64,000 nucleotides of DNA from Mycobacterium sp. MFM001 (GTDB lineage: Bacteria > Actinomycetota > Actinomycetes > Mycobacteriales > Mycobacteriaceae), in the NCBI RefSeq assembly GCF_003402475.1, contig NZ_BFAB01000007.1:124001-188000 (forward strand). Reading direction: 5' to 3'. Positions 27,137-36,834 of the stretch are shown here, in pieces (the first letter of the stretch is position 1; each line of letters opens with the position of its first letter). A program made the position numbers and the translations under genes. Under the pieces are notes generated by a model. It made no database searches, had not been told where the DNA came from, and worked only from the letters and a program-made list of their open reading frames with translations.

Positions 27137-28645
27137 ATGACTGTTGCTGCGGCTGAGCTGCTCGACTACGACGACGTCGTCGCACGCTACGAGCCTGTGC
27201 TCGGCCTCGAGGTACACGTCGAGCTGTCCACCGCCACCAAGATGTTCTGCAGCTGCGCCACCACGTTCGGCGCCGAACCCAACACGCAGGTGTGCCCGGT
27301 GTGCCTGGGTCTGCCCGGGTCGCTGCCGGTGCTGAACCAGGCCGCGGTGGAGTCCGCTATCCGGATCGGGCTGGCGCTGAATTGCGAGATCGTGCCGTGG
27401 TGTCGCTTTGCCCGGAAGAACTACTTCTATCCGGACATGCCTAAGAACTACCAGATCTCGCAATACGACGAGCCGATCGCCATCAACGGCCACCTCGACG
27501 TGCCGCTCGAGGACGGCACCACCTGGCGCGTCGACATCGAACGCGCGCACATGGAGGAGGACACCGGCAAGCTGACCCACATCGGCAGCGAGACCGGCCG
27601 CATCCACGGCGCCACCACGTCGCTGATCGACTATAACCGCGCCGGCGTGCCGCTGATCGAAATCGTCACCAAGCCTATTGTCGGAGCCGGCGAACGGGCC
27701 CCGCAGATCGCCCGGGCTTACGTGACGGCACTGCGGGATCTGTTGCGCGCGTTGGGTGTTTCCGATGTTCGGATGGATCAGGGTTCGATGCGCTGCGACG
27801 CCAACGTGTCATTGATGCCGATCGGGGCTGAGCAATTCGGCATCCGCACCGAGACCAAGAACGTCAACTCGCTGAAAAGTGTCGAAGTCGCCGTCCGTTA
27901 CGAGATGCAGCGGCAGGGCGCGGTTTTGGCCTCCGGCGGTCGGATCATTCAGGAGACCCGGCACTTCCATGAGTCCGGCTACACCAGCCCGGGTCGCACC
28001 AAAGAGACCGCCGAGGACTACCGCTATTTCCCCGAGCCCGACCTGGAGCCCGTCGCACCCAGCCGCGAGCTCGTCGAGCGGCTTCGCCAAACCATCCCGG
28101 AGCTACCGTGGTTGCGCCGCAAGCAAATTCAGCAGGAGTGGGGCGTTTCCGACGAGGTGATGCGCGACCTGGTCAACGCCGGCGCCGTCGATTTGGTGAT
28201 CGCCACCGTCGAGCACGGCGCCTCCAGTGACAAGGCGCGGGCCTGGTGGGGGAGCTTCTTGATGCAGAAGGCCAACGAGTCCGGCGTCGACCTCGACGCG
28301 CTGCCGATCACCCCTAAGCAGGTCGCCGAGGTCATCAAGCTGGTCGACGACGGCAAGTTGTCCAACAAGCTGGCCCGCCAAGTCGTCGAAGGTGTACTGG
28401 CCGGCGAGGGCGAACCCGAACAGGTGATGACCGCGCGGGGTTTGGCTGTGGTGCGCGACGATTCGCTGATCCAGGCCGCGGTCGACGAGGCGCTGGCCGC
28501 CAACCCCGACATCGCGGAGAAGATTCGCGGCGGCAAAGTCCAGGCGGCCGGTGCGGTCGTCGGCGCGGTCATGAAGGCAACCAAGGGGCAGGCCGACGCG
28601 GCGCGGGTGCGCGAGCTGGTGCTGAAAGCCTGCGGCCAGGCGTAG
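27137..28645 (+). CDS. gatB: Aspartyl/glutamyl-tRNA amidotransferase subunit B
   Basis: 502-aa GatB, which activates and amidates misacylated Glu-tRNA(Gln). The N-terminal cradle includes [12 protein letters not shown], a zinc site MFCSCATTF ... [11 protein letters not shown], and [17 protein letters not shown]; the C-terminal YqeY-like tail binds tRNA ([24 protein letters not shown]). TAGGAT 7 nt before the ATG suggests leaderless translation. It works with gatCA upstream. Confidence 0.96.
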   Translation: MTVAAAELLDYDDVVARYEPVLGLEVHVELSTATKMFCSCATTFGAEPNTQVCPVCLGLPGSLPVLNQAAVESAIRIGLALNCEIVPWCRFARKNYFYPDMPKNYQISQYDEPIAINGHLDVPLEDGTTWRVDIERAHMEEDTGKLTHIGSETGRIHGATTSLIDYNRAGVPLIEIVTKPIVGAGERAPQIARAYVTALRDLLRALGVSDVRMDQGSMRCDANVSLMPIGAEQFGIRTETKNVNSLKSVEVAVRYEMQRQGAVLASGGRIIQETRHFHESGYTSPGRTKETAEDYRYFPEPDLEPVAPSRELVERLRQTIPELPWLRRKQIQQEWGVSDEVMRDLVNAGAVDLVIATVEHGASSDKARAWWGSFLMQKANESGVDLDALPITPKQVAEVIKLVDDGKLSNKLARQVVEGVLAGEGEPEQVMTARGLAVVRDDSLIQAAVDEALAANPDIAEKIRGGKVQAAGAVVGAVMKATKGQADAARVRELVLKACGQA

Positions 28646-28654
28646 ACGGCTGAG

Positions 28655-29143
28655 ATGGCCGACGAATCGTTCGACCGGCTGGTTGCCATGCTGGACTACA
28701 CGATGTTCGTGGTGACCACCCAGGCAGACGGTCACCCGTCGGGCTGCCTGGTCGGGTTCGCCACCCAGACCAGTTTGAATCCGCCGCGGTTTCTGGTCGG
28801 GATGTCCAGACGCAACCACACCTTCGGCGTCGCAAGCCAATCCGCGCATCTGGCGGTACATGTGTTGGCGCGCAAAGACATTGGACTGGCCCGGCTGTTC
28901 GGGGGCCAAACCGGCGACCAGGTCGACAAATTCGCGCAGTGCTCATGGCACAGCGGTCCCGAGGCAATGCCGATTCTCGACGATGCAGCGGCATGGTTCG
29001 TGGGCAAGACACTGGACCGTATCGACGTCGGCGATCATGTGGGTTACCTGCTGGAACCGGTTGCCAGCTACGCGCCCGAGCGCGACGAAGGTCTCGTCAG
29101 CTTCTCCGATGTCACCGACCTCGAGCCGGGCCACGGGGCGTGA
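28655..29143 (+). CDS. Flavin reductase-like FMN-binding protein (Rv3007c-like)
   Basis: 162-aa flavin reductase-like split-barrel protein: FVVTTQADGHPSGCLVGFATQTSLNPPRFLVGMSRRNHTF is the FMN-binding core, and WHSGPEAMPILDDAAAWFVGK and DVGDHVGYLLEPV complete the fold. It could be a flavin reductase or a small flavoprotein oxidoreductase. It starts 9 nt after the gatB stop, probably co-transcribed, an arrangement shared with M. tuberculosis by memory. Substrate unknown. Confidence 0.82.
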   Translation: MADESFDRLVAMLDYTMFVVTTQADGHPSGCLVGFATQTSLNPPRFLVGMSRRNHTFGVASQSAHLAVHVLARKDIGLARLFGGQTGDQVDKFAQCSWHSGPEAMPILDDAAAWFVGKTLDRIDVGDHVGYLLEPVASYAPERDEGLVSFSDVTDLEPGHGA

Positions 29144-29229
29144 TCCGGCCCGCCGACCGTGAATTGTGCGACGCGACACGCCGGTAGGACGTCGTGAGGG
29201 TCACAGTGGGCAATGGCGGACCGTCGCCG

Positions 29230-30351
29230 CTAAGTCTTGTCCTCGTTGGCCCGCGGGAATCCGCCGCCCTGCGGGAACAGCGGGAACACCACGTCGTCAA
29301 GCTTCTCCGCATCACCGGCGGTCTTGTTCACCGTTGCGCCCCAGACGTTTCCGTCCGGCGACATCCGCAACGCCCACGCGTGGGCGTGGGTGTCCTGACG
29401 CACCACATCGGGCTCGCCGGTGACCGCGCCCGTCGCCGGCGCGAGATGCACGGCGACGGTCTGCTTGGTGTTGATCAGGTTCACCAGCACCGTGCCGTCG
29501 AGGGCGGCGCAGCCGGCCACGCCGGGCCGGTCCGGCCAGGTCCACACCGTCGACACCTTGGAGTCCTTGGTGATGCGCTGCAGCCGGTCGGCGGTCGGCG
29601 CGCGGTCCACCACGTACAGCGACCCGTCGACCGGGTCGGTGCACAACCCGCCGCCCGAGCCGATGCCGGACAGGGCGGTGGTCGGCGGGGCCTGGTTGAG
29701 CGTGGTCGGCTGCTCGATCCGCAGCACTTTGCCCGCCGACGACCCCGGGTCGGCCGCCATCGCCGGGTTGCCCGCATCGCCGGTGAGCACCACCAGTGTG
29801 GTCGGGCTGGTGAAGATCAACGCGCCGGTATTGCCGGTGGCGCCCTTCGGGATTCCGGTCAGGATGTCCTTGGGGATGTCGCCGTCGGCGATCCGGATCA
29901 CCCGGTTGTCGCTGGGCGTGCTGACGTAGGCATACATCAGCCGGTCCTGCTTGTAGGTCGGGGACAGCACGATGTCCATCAGCCCGCCGTCACCGGAGGG
30001 GTCCACCGGGATCACCGTCTTCACCTTCGGCTCGGCGCTGACCGAGACCTCTTTGACCGCGCCGGTGGTGCGCTCGGCGACCAACGCCGACTTGCTGTCC
30101 GGCAACATGATCAACCCGCTGGTGCTTTCCAGGCAGCCCTGCATCACCCCGGGGGCCGGGCACTCCTTGGGAAAGGGCTTGGCGGGCAGCGGTGGCGGCG
30201 GGGGAGGCGTCGACGTCGGCGGCGGGCGTCGATTCGGTTCGGTGGTGAACGGCTCGGACTGGGCGTCGTTGAACCGTGCGCAACCGCTCACGACGAGCAG
30301 CCCCGCACACAGCGCGACGAACCCGCACCGAACCGACCGCCGTAACCGCAT
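29230..30351 (-). CDS. lppZ: Lipoprotein with sorbosone/glucose dehydrogenase-like beta-propeller (LppZ-like)
   Basis: 373-aa lipoprotein. Signal: MRLRRS, hydrophobic GFVALCAGLLVV, lipobox VSGC with Cys at about residue 24. A Pro-rich linker (PPPTSTPPPPPP) precedes a beta-propeller related to quinoprotein sugar dehydrogenases: GLIMLPDSKSALVAERTTGAV, GLMDIVLSPTYKQDRLMYAYVS, LYVVDRAPTADRLQRI. Known in M. tuberculosis as antigen LppZ. ATG 30351 sits 7 nt after TAACCT, fitting leaderless translation. Catalytic activity is unproven. Confidence 0.88.
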   Translation of the reverse strand: MRLRRSVRCGFVALCAGLLVVSGCARFNDAQSEPFTTEPNRRPPPTSTPPPPPPLPAKPFPKECPAPGVMQGCLESTSGLIMLPDSKSALVAERTTGAVKEVSVSAEPKVKTVIPVDPSGDGGLMDIVLSPTYKQDRLMYAYVSTPSDNRVIRIADGDIPKDILTGIPKGATGNTGALIFTSPTTLVVLTGDAGNPAMAADPGSSAGKVLRIEQPTTLNQAPPTTALSGIGSGGGLCTDPVDGSLYVVDRAPTADRLQRITKDSKVSTVWTWPDRPGVAGCAALDGTVLVNLINTKQTVAVHLAPATGAVTGEPDVVRQDTHAHAWALRMSPDGNVWGATVNKTAGDAEKLDDVVFPLFPQGGGFPRANEDKT

Positions 30352-30478
30352 GTCCGCAAGGTTACGGACACCGCGCCGGTCCCCGCCATGCCGACCCGCC
30401 CATGGGCCGGATAACGGGGAGGTCAAGGCGTCCGGCAAAGTGTCGCGGCCGTAAGTTGCTTGCCCTTAGGCTGGCAGT

Positions 30479-31324
30479 GTGACCGGTTCCTTTGACTTCA
30501 CCCGCTGGCAGCGCCTGGAGGAGGCCGGCTCCTCGCCCAAGCGGGAAACCCCTCCGCCGCAGGAGGAGCCGCGTCCACCGCAGCGGGAGTCGGCGCCGCA
30601 CAAACTGCTCGAGCCCGAGGAGCACACCGAAGAAGAGGTCGAAGCGGCCAGCGACGAGGACGCCGAGGCGGAGACCACCGCGACCGAGCCCGACGAGCCG
30701 GACGACGTCAGCGAGGACGTCGCACAGCCGGCCGCCGATCGGGACCCGCTGCCGTCGGTGCAGCCGCGGCTGGTCGACGATCCCCGGCTCAAAATCGCGA
30801 AACAACGGGGCACCCAGCATCTGGGCCTGATGGTGCTGCGAGCGGGCCTCGGGGCGGTGCTCGGCGCCCACGGCCTGCAGAACGCGTTCGGCTTGTGGGG
30901 CGGGCAGGGCCACGACGGCTTCACCACCTCGCTGACCGGCCTCGGCTTCCAGCACGCCGACATCCTGGCCTGGGTGGCCGCCGGCGGCCAGATCGCGGCC
31001 GGTGCGCTGCTGATCCTGGGCTTGTTCACCCCGGTGGTCGCCGCCGGCGCGCTGGCTTACCTGATCAACGGCTTGCTGGCCAACATCGCTGCGCAGCGCC
31101 AGCACGGACACCCCACGTTCCTGCTCGACGGCAACGAGTACCACGTCGTGGCCATCATCGCGGTGATCGCGATCCTGCTGGCCGGCCCGGGACTCTACGG
31201 ATTGGACGCGGGCCGCGGCTGGGCGCGGCGGCCATTCATCGGATCGTCGGTGGCGCTGCTGGTGGGCATAGGCGTCGGCGTCGGCATCTGGGTGTTGCTC
31301 AATGGCGCCAATCCGCTGGCGTGA
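30479..31324 (+). CDS. DoxX-family membrane protein, copy 1
   Basis: 281-aa protein with an acidic, Glu/Pro-rich N-terminal region of about 105 residues and a C-terminal DoxX domain with four membrane helices (LGLMVLRAGLGAVLGAHGLQ; ILAWVAAGGQIAAGALLILGLFTP; AIIAVIAILLAGPGLYGLDAGRGWARRP; SVALLVGIGVGVGIWVLLNG). It is a tandem paralogue of the next gene. GTG start has TAGGCT 6 nt upstream, so leaderless. In M. tuberculosis I recall one gene at this position, so this copy may be an ancestral duplicate lost there or a gain here. Confidence 0.85.
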   Translation: MTGSFDFTRWQRLEEAGSSPKRETPPPQEEPRPPQRESAPHKLLEPEEHTEEEVEAASDEDAEAETTATEPDEPDDVSEDVAQPAADRDPLPSVQPRLVDDPRLKIAKQRGTQHLGLMVLRAGLGAVLGAHGLQNAFGLWGGQGHDGFTTSLTGLGFQHADILAWVAAGGQIAAGALLILGLFTPVVAAGALAYLINGLLANIAAQRQHGHPTFLLDGNEYHVVAIIAVIAILLAGPGLYGLDAGRGWARRPFIGSSVALLVGIGVGVGIWVLLNGANPLA

Positions 31325-31404
31325 AACTCCGGCGCGTGCATCAGTCTGGTAAAAGCGCCGCTCAAATCCCCAATCTCGGCCGAACTGCCCTTACCCTGAC
31401 ACGC

Positions 31405-32247
31405 GTGACCAGTCAATCGCATGACGCACCTTGGCGGCGGCCGGAGGAATCCGAGGCGCCAACCCCGGGACGCCCGGCAACCGCAAGCCTGGTCGACCCG
31501 GAAGACGACCTGCCGTCAGCCACCTATGCAGGCGATTTCGAGACGACCACGATCCCGCACTACGACTCCAGCAGTTCGCGGGTGTCCAGTAGCGGATATG
31601 GCCTGATCGGCGCGTCGCAGCCATTGCCGTACGTCCAGCCGCCGGACACCGGGCGCCACTCGGTGTTCGGGCCTCCGGAAACCGACACCGCCGAGGACGA
31701 CGAGCGGGTCCGTGCGGCCGGCCGTCGCGGCACCCAGGACCTCGGGCTGCTGATCCTTCGGGTCGGGCTGGGTGCGGTGCTGATCGCGCACGGACTGCAG
31801 AAACTGTTCGGCTGGTGGGGCGGGCACGGACTGACTGCGTTCAAGAACTCGCTATCCGATGTCGGCTACCAGCACGCCGACATCCTCACCTACGTCGCCG
31901 CGGGCGGTGAGATCATCGCCGGCGTGCTGCTGGTGCTGGGTCTGTTCACCCCGTTGGCGGCTGCCGGCGCGCTGGCGTACCTGATCAACGGCCTGATCGC
32001 CGGGGTGTCGGGCCAGTCGGACTCGCATTCCTTTCCCTACTTCCTGCCCGACGGCCACGAGTACGAGATCACGCTGATCCTGGTGGCCGCCGCCGTCATC
32101 CTGATCGGACCTGGCCGGTACGGGTTCGACGCCGGTCGCGGCTGGGCGCGCCGGCCGTTCATCGGTTCGTTCGCGGCGCTGCTGGCCGGTATCGGCGGCG
32201 GCGTGGCGGTGTGGGTGATGCTCAACGGCGCCAACCCGTTGAGCTAG
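31405..32247 (+). CDS. doxX: DoxX-family membrane protein, copy 2 (Rv3005c-like)
   Basis: 280-aa DoxX protein. The N-terminus (TSQSHDAPWRRPEESEAPTPGRPA, disordered) is the part that best recalls Rv3005c, which in M. tuberculosis forms a membrane oxidoreductase complex with SodA and SseA in thiol and oxidative stress defence. The C-terminal 165 residues hold four membrane helices and are highly similar to copy 1 (both end RRPFIGS...WV.LNGANPL). GTG 31405 has TACCCT 7 nt upstream, so it has its own leaderless promoter. Its stop overlaps the stop of the convergent cfp6. Confidence 0.87.
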   Translation: MTSQSHDAPWRRPEESEAPTPGRPATASLVDPEDDLPSATYAGDFETTTIPHYDSSSSRVSSSGYGLIGASQPLPYVQPPDTGRHSVFGPPETDTAEDDERVRAAGRRGTQDLGLLILRVGLGAVLIAHGLQKLFGWWGGHGLTAFKNSLSDVGYQHADILTYVAAGGEIIAGVLLVLGLFTPLAAAGALAYLINGLIAGVSGQSDSHSFPYFLPDGHEYEITLILVAAAVILIGPGRYGFDAGRGWARRPFIGSFAALLAGIGGGVAVWVMLNGANPLS

Positions 32248-32624
32248 CCGTAGGGATTGGGCACGCGGCCCGCGCTGGCCTCGGCCAGCAAGGGCAGCGT
32301 GGCAAAGGTGACTGCGGGCAGCCGCAACTCGCCGCCGGCCTTCAGCCGAGCACGACCCCAGGAGCTTTTGCTGAACCGCAGCCCGTCGATCTCCTCCCAG
32401 CGCACCGACCGACTGCCGAGCAGCGTCCGAACGGTCACGCCGTCTTCGTCGGCCACGGTGCGTAGCCGAATGATCAGCGCCGACAACACAATTGGGATCA
32501 CCAGCAGCGGCGCGGTCAGCGGCCAGGTCAATACTGGCACCAGCAGGCCCAGTGTTAGGAAGCCCACCGCGAAATGCGCCATCGGCGAAACCCTGATCAC
32601 CGCCGGCGCTGAGTGAGAAGCCAC
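32244..32624 (-). CDS. cfp6: Low-molecular-weight antigen CFP-6-like PH-domain membrane protein
   Basis: 126-aa protein with a hydrophobic hairpin of two membrane stretches at about 16-52 (HFAVGFLTLGLLVPVLTWPLTAPLLVIPIVLSALII) and a C-terminal bacterial PH-like domain (VTVRTLLGSRSVRWEEIDGLRF). It matches the Rv3004/CFP-6 family. GTG 32624 is the longest start; Met15 is a shorter alternative closer to the usual size. Convergent with doxX, sharing CTAG at the stops. Function unknown. Confidence 0.82.
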   Translation of the reverse strand: MASHSAPAVIRVSPMAHFAVGFLTLGLLVPVLTWPLTAPLLVIPIVLSALIIRLRTVADEDGVTVRTLLGSRSVRWEEIDGLRFSKSSWGRARLKAGGELRLPAVTFATLPLLAEASAGRVPNPYG

Positions 32625-32728
32625 GCTGGCATCATGTCATTGCCGTTGAGATCGCGTTCACGGCTGTGCTTCTGCGTAAATCACGACCCTGTGTGCGATC
32701 TCGAGTCGGGAGGTCTACCGGACCGGAT

Positions 32729-32758
32729 TTGACGGCTGACCTGTGCGGAGGCTACCGT
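32729..32758 (+). promoter_or_regulatory. ilvB operon promoter (TTGACG-N18-TACCGT)
   Basis: A -35 box TTGACG (32729-32734) and a -10 box TACCGT (32753-32758) with an 18-bp spacer. The expected start of transcription falls at about 32765-32767, i.e. on the first base of the leader peptide ATG. Confidence 0.65.
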
Positions 32759-32766
32759 CGAACGTT

Positions 32767-32817
32767 ATGGACAGCCGCGAAATGCTCGTAGTACTCGGTC
32801 GGCGCGTTGGTGGCTGA
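32767..32817 (+). CDS. ilvB leader peptide [16 protein letters not shown]
   Basis: A 16-codon reading frame ending TGA between the promoter and a terminator. Five of the 16 residues are Leu or Val (LVVL, then V), as expected of a ribosome-stalling leader for branched-chain amino-acid starvation. The promoter places the RNA 5' end at or near its ATG, so it is probably read leaderlessly. Leader-peptide attenuation of ilvB is known in actinobacteria such as Corynebacterium; it has not been shown for this sequence. Confidence 0.75.
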   Translation: MDSREMLVVLGRRVGG

Positions 32818-32877
32818 CTAGTTTTCGAGCACCAACGCGCAACCCTCGTACAGCAGCTGAGCTGGCGGGGGTTTTTT
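32802..32877 (+). terminator. ilvB attenuator: competing hairpins and U-tract terminator
   Basis: GCGCGTTGGTG (32802-32812, inside the leader peptide frame) pairs perfectly over 11 bp with CACCAACGCGC (32830-32840). Directly after, AACCC (32841-32845) with GGGTT (32869-32873) closes a GC-rich hairpin containing CAGC/GCTG, followed by six T residues (32872-32877). This is a Rho-independent terminator about 30 nt before the ilvB start. A ribosome stalled at the Leu/Val codons would alter which hairpin forms. Confidence 0.75.
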
Positions 32878-32906
32878 GTTGTCAACGAGACCACGAAGAG
32901 GACCCA

Positions 32907-34751
32907 GTGAGCGCACCCACCACGCGACCAACCGAGCGATCGGCCACAATGCCGGTTGCCAACGGCGCGTCTGCTGCATCTAAATCGAAACACGTTGCGC
33001 CGCAACAAGTTACCGGCGCACAGTCGGTCATCCGGTCGTTGGAGGAACTCGACGTCGAGGTCATCTTCGGCATCCCCGGCGGCGCCGTGCTGCCGGTGTA
33101 CGACCCGCTGTTCGACTCGCAAAAGCTGCGCCACGTGCTGGTCCGCCACGAGCAGGGCGCCGGGCACGCCGCCAGCGGCTACGCCCACGCCACCGGCAAA
33201 GTCGGCGTCTGCATGGCGACCTCGGGCCCCGGGGCCACCAACCTGGTGACCCCGATTGCCGACGCGCAAATGGACTCGGTGCCCGTGGTGGCCATCACCG
33301 GCCAAGTCGGCCGGTCGCTGATCGGCACCGACGCCTTCCAGGAGGCCGACATCTCCGGCGTCACCATGCCGATCACCAAGCACAACTTCCTGGTCCGCAG
33401 CGGCGATGAGATTCCCCGGGTGATGGCCGAGGCGTTCCACATCGCGGCCACCGGGCGTCCCGGCGCGGTGCTGGTCGACATCCCCAAAGACATCCTGCAG
33501 GGCCAGTGCACCTTTGCCTGGCCGCCGCGGATGGACCTGCCGGGCTACAAGCCGAACACCAAGCCGCACAACCGCCAGGTCCGCGAGGCCGCGAAGCTGA
33601 TCGCGGCGGCCCGCAAGCCGGTGCTCTACGTCGGCGGCGGCGTCATCCGCGGCGACGCCACCGAGGAGCTGCGCGAGCTGGCCGAGCTAACGGGCATCCC
33701 GGTGGTCACCACGCTGATGGCGCGCGGCGCCTTCCCGGACTCTCACCCGCAGCACCTGGGCATGCCGGGGATGCACGGCACGGTCGCGGCCGTGGCCGGC
33801 CTGCAGCGCAGCGACCTGCTGATCGCGCTGGGCACCCGCTTCGACGACCGGGTCACCGGAAAGCTCGACTCGTTCGCGCCGGAGGCCAAGGTCATCCACG
33901 CCGACATCGACCCGGCCGAGATCGGCAAGAACCGCCACGCCGACGTCCCGATCGTCGGCGACGTCAAGGCCGTCATCACCGACCTGATCGCCGCGCTGCG
34001 CCACGACGAGGCCAGCATCGAGATCGACGCGTGGTGGGACTACCTGCGCGGCGTCAAGGACACCTACCCGCTGAGCTACGGGCCGCAAAGCGACGGCAGC
34101 CTGAGCCCGGAGTATGTGATCGAAACCCTGGGCCGCATCGCCGGGCCCGACGCGGTGTACGTCGCCGGGGTCGGGCAGCACCAGATGTGGGCCGCGCAGT
34201 TCGTCTCCTACGAAAACCCGCGCACCTGGATCAATTCCGGCGGGCTGGGCACCATGGGCTTCGCTATCCCGGCGGCGATGGGCGCCAAGATCGCCCGCCC
34301 GGACGCCGAGGTGTGGGCCATCGACGGCGACGGCTGTTTCCAGATGACCAACCAGGAGCTGGCCACCTGCGCCATCGAAGGCGCACCGATCAAGGTCGCG
34401 CTGATCAACAACGGCAACCTCGGCATGGTGCGGCAATGGCAGTCGCTGTTCTATGCCGAGCGCTACTCGCAGACCGACCTGGCCACCCACTCGCATCGCA
34501 TCCCGGACTTCGTCAAGCTGGCCGAGGCGTTGGGTTGTGTCGGATTGCGTTGCGAGCGTGCCGAAGACGTGGAGGACGTGATCAAGCAGGCCCGCGCGAT
34601 CAACGACCGCCCGGTGGTCATCGACTTCATCGTGGGCGCCGACGCGCAGGTGTGGCCGATGGTGGCCGCGGGCACCAGCAACGACGAAATCCAGGCGGCT
34701 CGAGGCATTCGTCCGCTCTTCGACGACGAGGGCAATGAGGGGCACGCCTGA
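32907..34751 (+). CDS. ilvB: Acetolactate synthase large subunit
   Basis: 614-aa ThDP enzyme making acetolactate and acetohydroxybutyrate, the first common step to valine, leucine and isoleucine. The catalytic Glu is in [18 protein letters not shown]-region segments and the ThDP motif [29 protein letters not shown] are intact. The first about 30 residues are Ala/Thr-rich and variable. GTG 32907 follows GAAGAGG. Controlled by the attenuator upstream. The ilvN ATG overlaps its stop as TGATG. Confidence 0.97.
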   Translation: MSAPTTRPTERSATMPVANGASAASKSKHVAPQQVTGAQSVIRSLEELDVEVIFGIPGGAVLPVYDPLFDSQKLRHVLVRHEQGAGHAASGYAHATGKVGVCMATSGPGATNLVTPIADAQMDSVPVVAITGQVGRSLIGTDAFQEADISGVTMPITKHNFLVRSGDEIPRVMAEAFHIAATGRPGAVLVDIPKDILQGQCTFAWPPRMDLPGYKPNTKPHNRQVREAAKLIAAARKPVLYVGGGVIRGDATEELRELAELTGIPVVTTLMARGAFPDSHPQHLGMPGMHGTVAAVAGLQRSDLLIALGTRFDDRVTGKLDSFAPEAKVIHADIDPAEIGKNRHADVPIVGDVKAVITDLIAALRHDEASIEIDAWWDYLRGVKDTYPLSYGPQSDGSLSPEYVIETLGRIAGPDAVYVAGVGQHQMWAAQFVSYENPRTWINSGGLGTMGFAIPAAMGAKIARPDAEVWAIDGDGCFQMTNQELATCAIEGAPIKVALINNGNLGMVRQWQSLFYAERYSQTDLATHSHRIPDFVKLAEALGCVGLRCERAEDVEDVIKQARAINDRPVVIDFIVGADAQVWPMVAAGTSNDEIQAARGIRPLFDDEGNEGHA

Positions 34752-35260
34752 TGAGCAGCGCTAGCAGCCATACGCTTTCGGTTCTGGTCGAGGACAAACC
34801 CGGTGTGCTCGCGCGGGTCGCGGCGCTGTTCTCCCGGCGCGGCTTCAACATCGAGTCGCTGGCGGTCGGTGCCACGGAGCAGAAAGACATGTCGCGGATG
34901 ACGATCGTCGTCTCGGCGGAGGACACGCCGCTCGAACAGGTCACCAAGCAGCTCAACAAGCTGATAAACGTCATCAAGATCGTCGAGCAGGACGACGACA
35001 ATTCGGTGGCGCGGGAGCTGGCGCTGATCAAAGTACGCGCCGACGCCAGCACTCGCGGCCAGATCATCGAAGCGGCAAACCTGTTCCGGGCCAGGGTCAT
35101 CGACGTCTCCCCGGAGTCGCTCATCATCGAGGCCACCGGTACCCCGGCGAAGTTCGAGGCGCTGCTGCGGGTGCTGGAGCCCTACGGCGTGCGTGAGATT
35201 GTCCAGTCCGGATTGGTGTCGCTGTCACGCGGTCCGCGTGGCATCGGCACCGCCAAATAA
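34751..35260 (+). CDS. ilvN: Acetolactate synthase small (regulatory) subunit
   Basis: 169-aa regulatory subunit that confers valine feedback on IlvB. The N-terminal ACT domain reads TLSVLVEDKPGVLARVAALFSRRGFNIESLAVG; the C-terminal half (ARELALIKVRADASTRGQIIEAANLFRARVIDV) is the conserved small-subunit domain. Its ATG shares one base with the ilvB stop, ensuring coupled synthesis. ilvC follows after 99 nt that hold GC-rich repeats. Confidence 0.96.
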   Translation: MSSASSHTLSVLVEDKPGVLARVAALFSRRGFNIESLAVGATEQKDMSRMTIVVSAEDTPLEQVTKQLNKLINVIKIVEQDDDNSVARELALIKVRADASTRGQIIEAANLFRARVIDVSPESLIIEATGTPAKFEALLRVLEPYGVREIVQSGLVSLSRGPRGIGTAK

Positions 35261-35280
35261 CTCATCGAAAGAAGGCGTGG

Positions 35281-35329
35281 CGATCGCCAGCGCGGCGAGG
35301 GCGCTGGGGGCACCTCCCGCTTGCGGGGG
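35281..35329. repeat. Dispersed mycobacterial repeat segment between ilvN and ilvC
   Basis: CGATCGCCAGCGCGGCG (35281-35297) recurs with one change (CGATCGCAAGCGCGGCG) at 58903-58919. A hairpin CTCCCGC-TT-GCGGGGG follows (about 35313-35328), resembling the hairpin at 8893-8918. These look like short non-coding repeats common between mycobacterial genes. Confidence 0.5.
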
Positions 35330-35347
35330 ACGGGTCGCCACAGATAA

Positions 35348-36373
<1,026 letters not shown>

Positions 36374-36397
36374 CGTTTGCGCCGAGCGTTCGTGTCC

Positions 36398-36430
36398 CCG
36401 CGCGACACGCCGTATCGCGCGGCGGTTTTA
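36398..36430. terminator. Hairpin terminator after ilvC, nested in a larger palindrome
   Basis: CCGCGCGA (36398-36405) and TCGCGCGG (36415-36422) form a perfect 8-bp stem with a 9-nt loop, followed by CGG and TTTT (36427-36430). An outer perfect 10-bp pair, CGCCGAGCGT (36380-36389) with ACGCTCGGCG (36434-36443), encloses it. It separates ilvC from a convergent gene. Confidence 0.65.
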
Positions 36431-36453
36431 CGCACGCTCGGCGGGCATCACGC

Positions 36454-36777
36454 TCACCAGACCACGTATCCGGCGTCGGCCAATGCGCGGGCGGGGGATC
36501 TGCCGTCCGCGCTGGCCGGCAGCTTCTGGTGCGGATCGATGCCTAGGCCCTCGCCGGTCACTCCGTAGAACGTCGTCGAGACCGGATCATCGGGCGGGTC
36601 GGGCGGATGATGCGAGCGCGCCCACCATCCAGTCTGCGATGCGGCGACCACCCGGTAGCCGCACATCGGCGGGTCCAGGTGGTAGAGCTGCATGTCGCCG
36701 ACCGCGAACCGCCTATCCACAGTGTTCGGCACCGATCCGACCAGTCGTGCGACACCGGCGAACCTACGTTCCGACAT
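36454..36777 (-). CDS. Hypothetical protein
   Basis: 107-aa protein I do not recognise. MSERRFAGVARLVGSV starts it; the middle holds QLYHLDPPMCGYRVVAAS, GWWARSHHPPDPPDDPVSTTFYG, and the end ADAGYVVW. No signal peptide or membrane segment. The ATG at 36777 is preceded by GGGGG with a 5-nt spacer, better than the ATG at 36798. It is convergent with ilvC and lies downstream of the phytoene dehydrogenase-like gene's end. Confidence 0.6.
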   Translation of the reverse strand: MSERRFAGVARLVGSVPNTVDRRFAVGDMQLYHLDPPMCGYRVVAASQTGWWARSHHPPDPPDDPVSTTFYGVTGEGLGIDPHQKLPASADGRSPARALADAGYVVW

Positions 36778-36834
36778 GACAACCCCCTGACAGCTCAATG
36801 TTAAGTGCCGGGAAGTGCTGGTAACGACGGCAAT

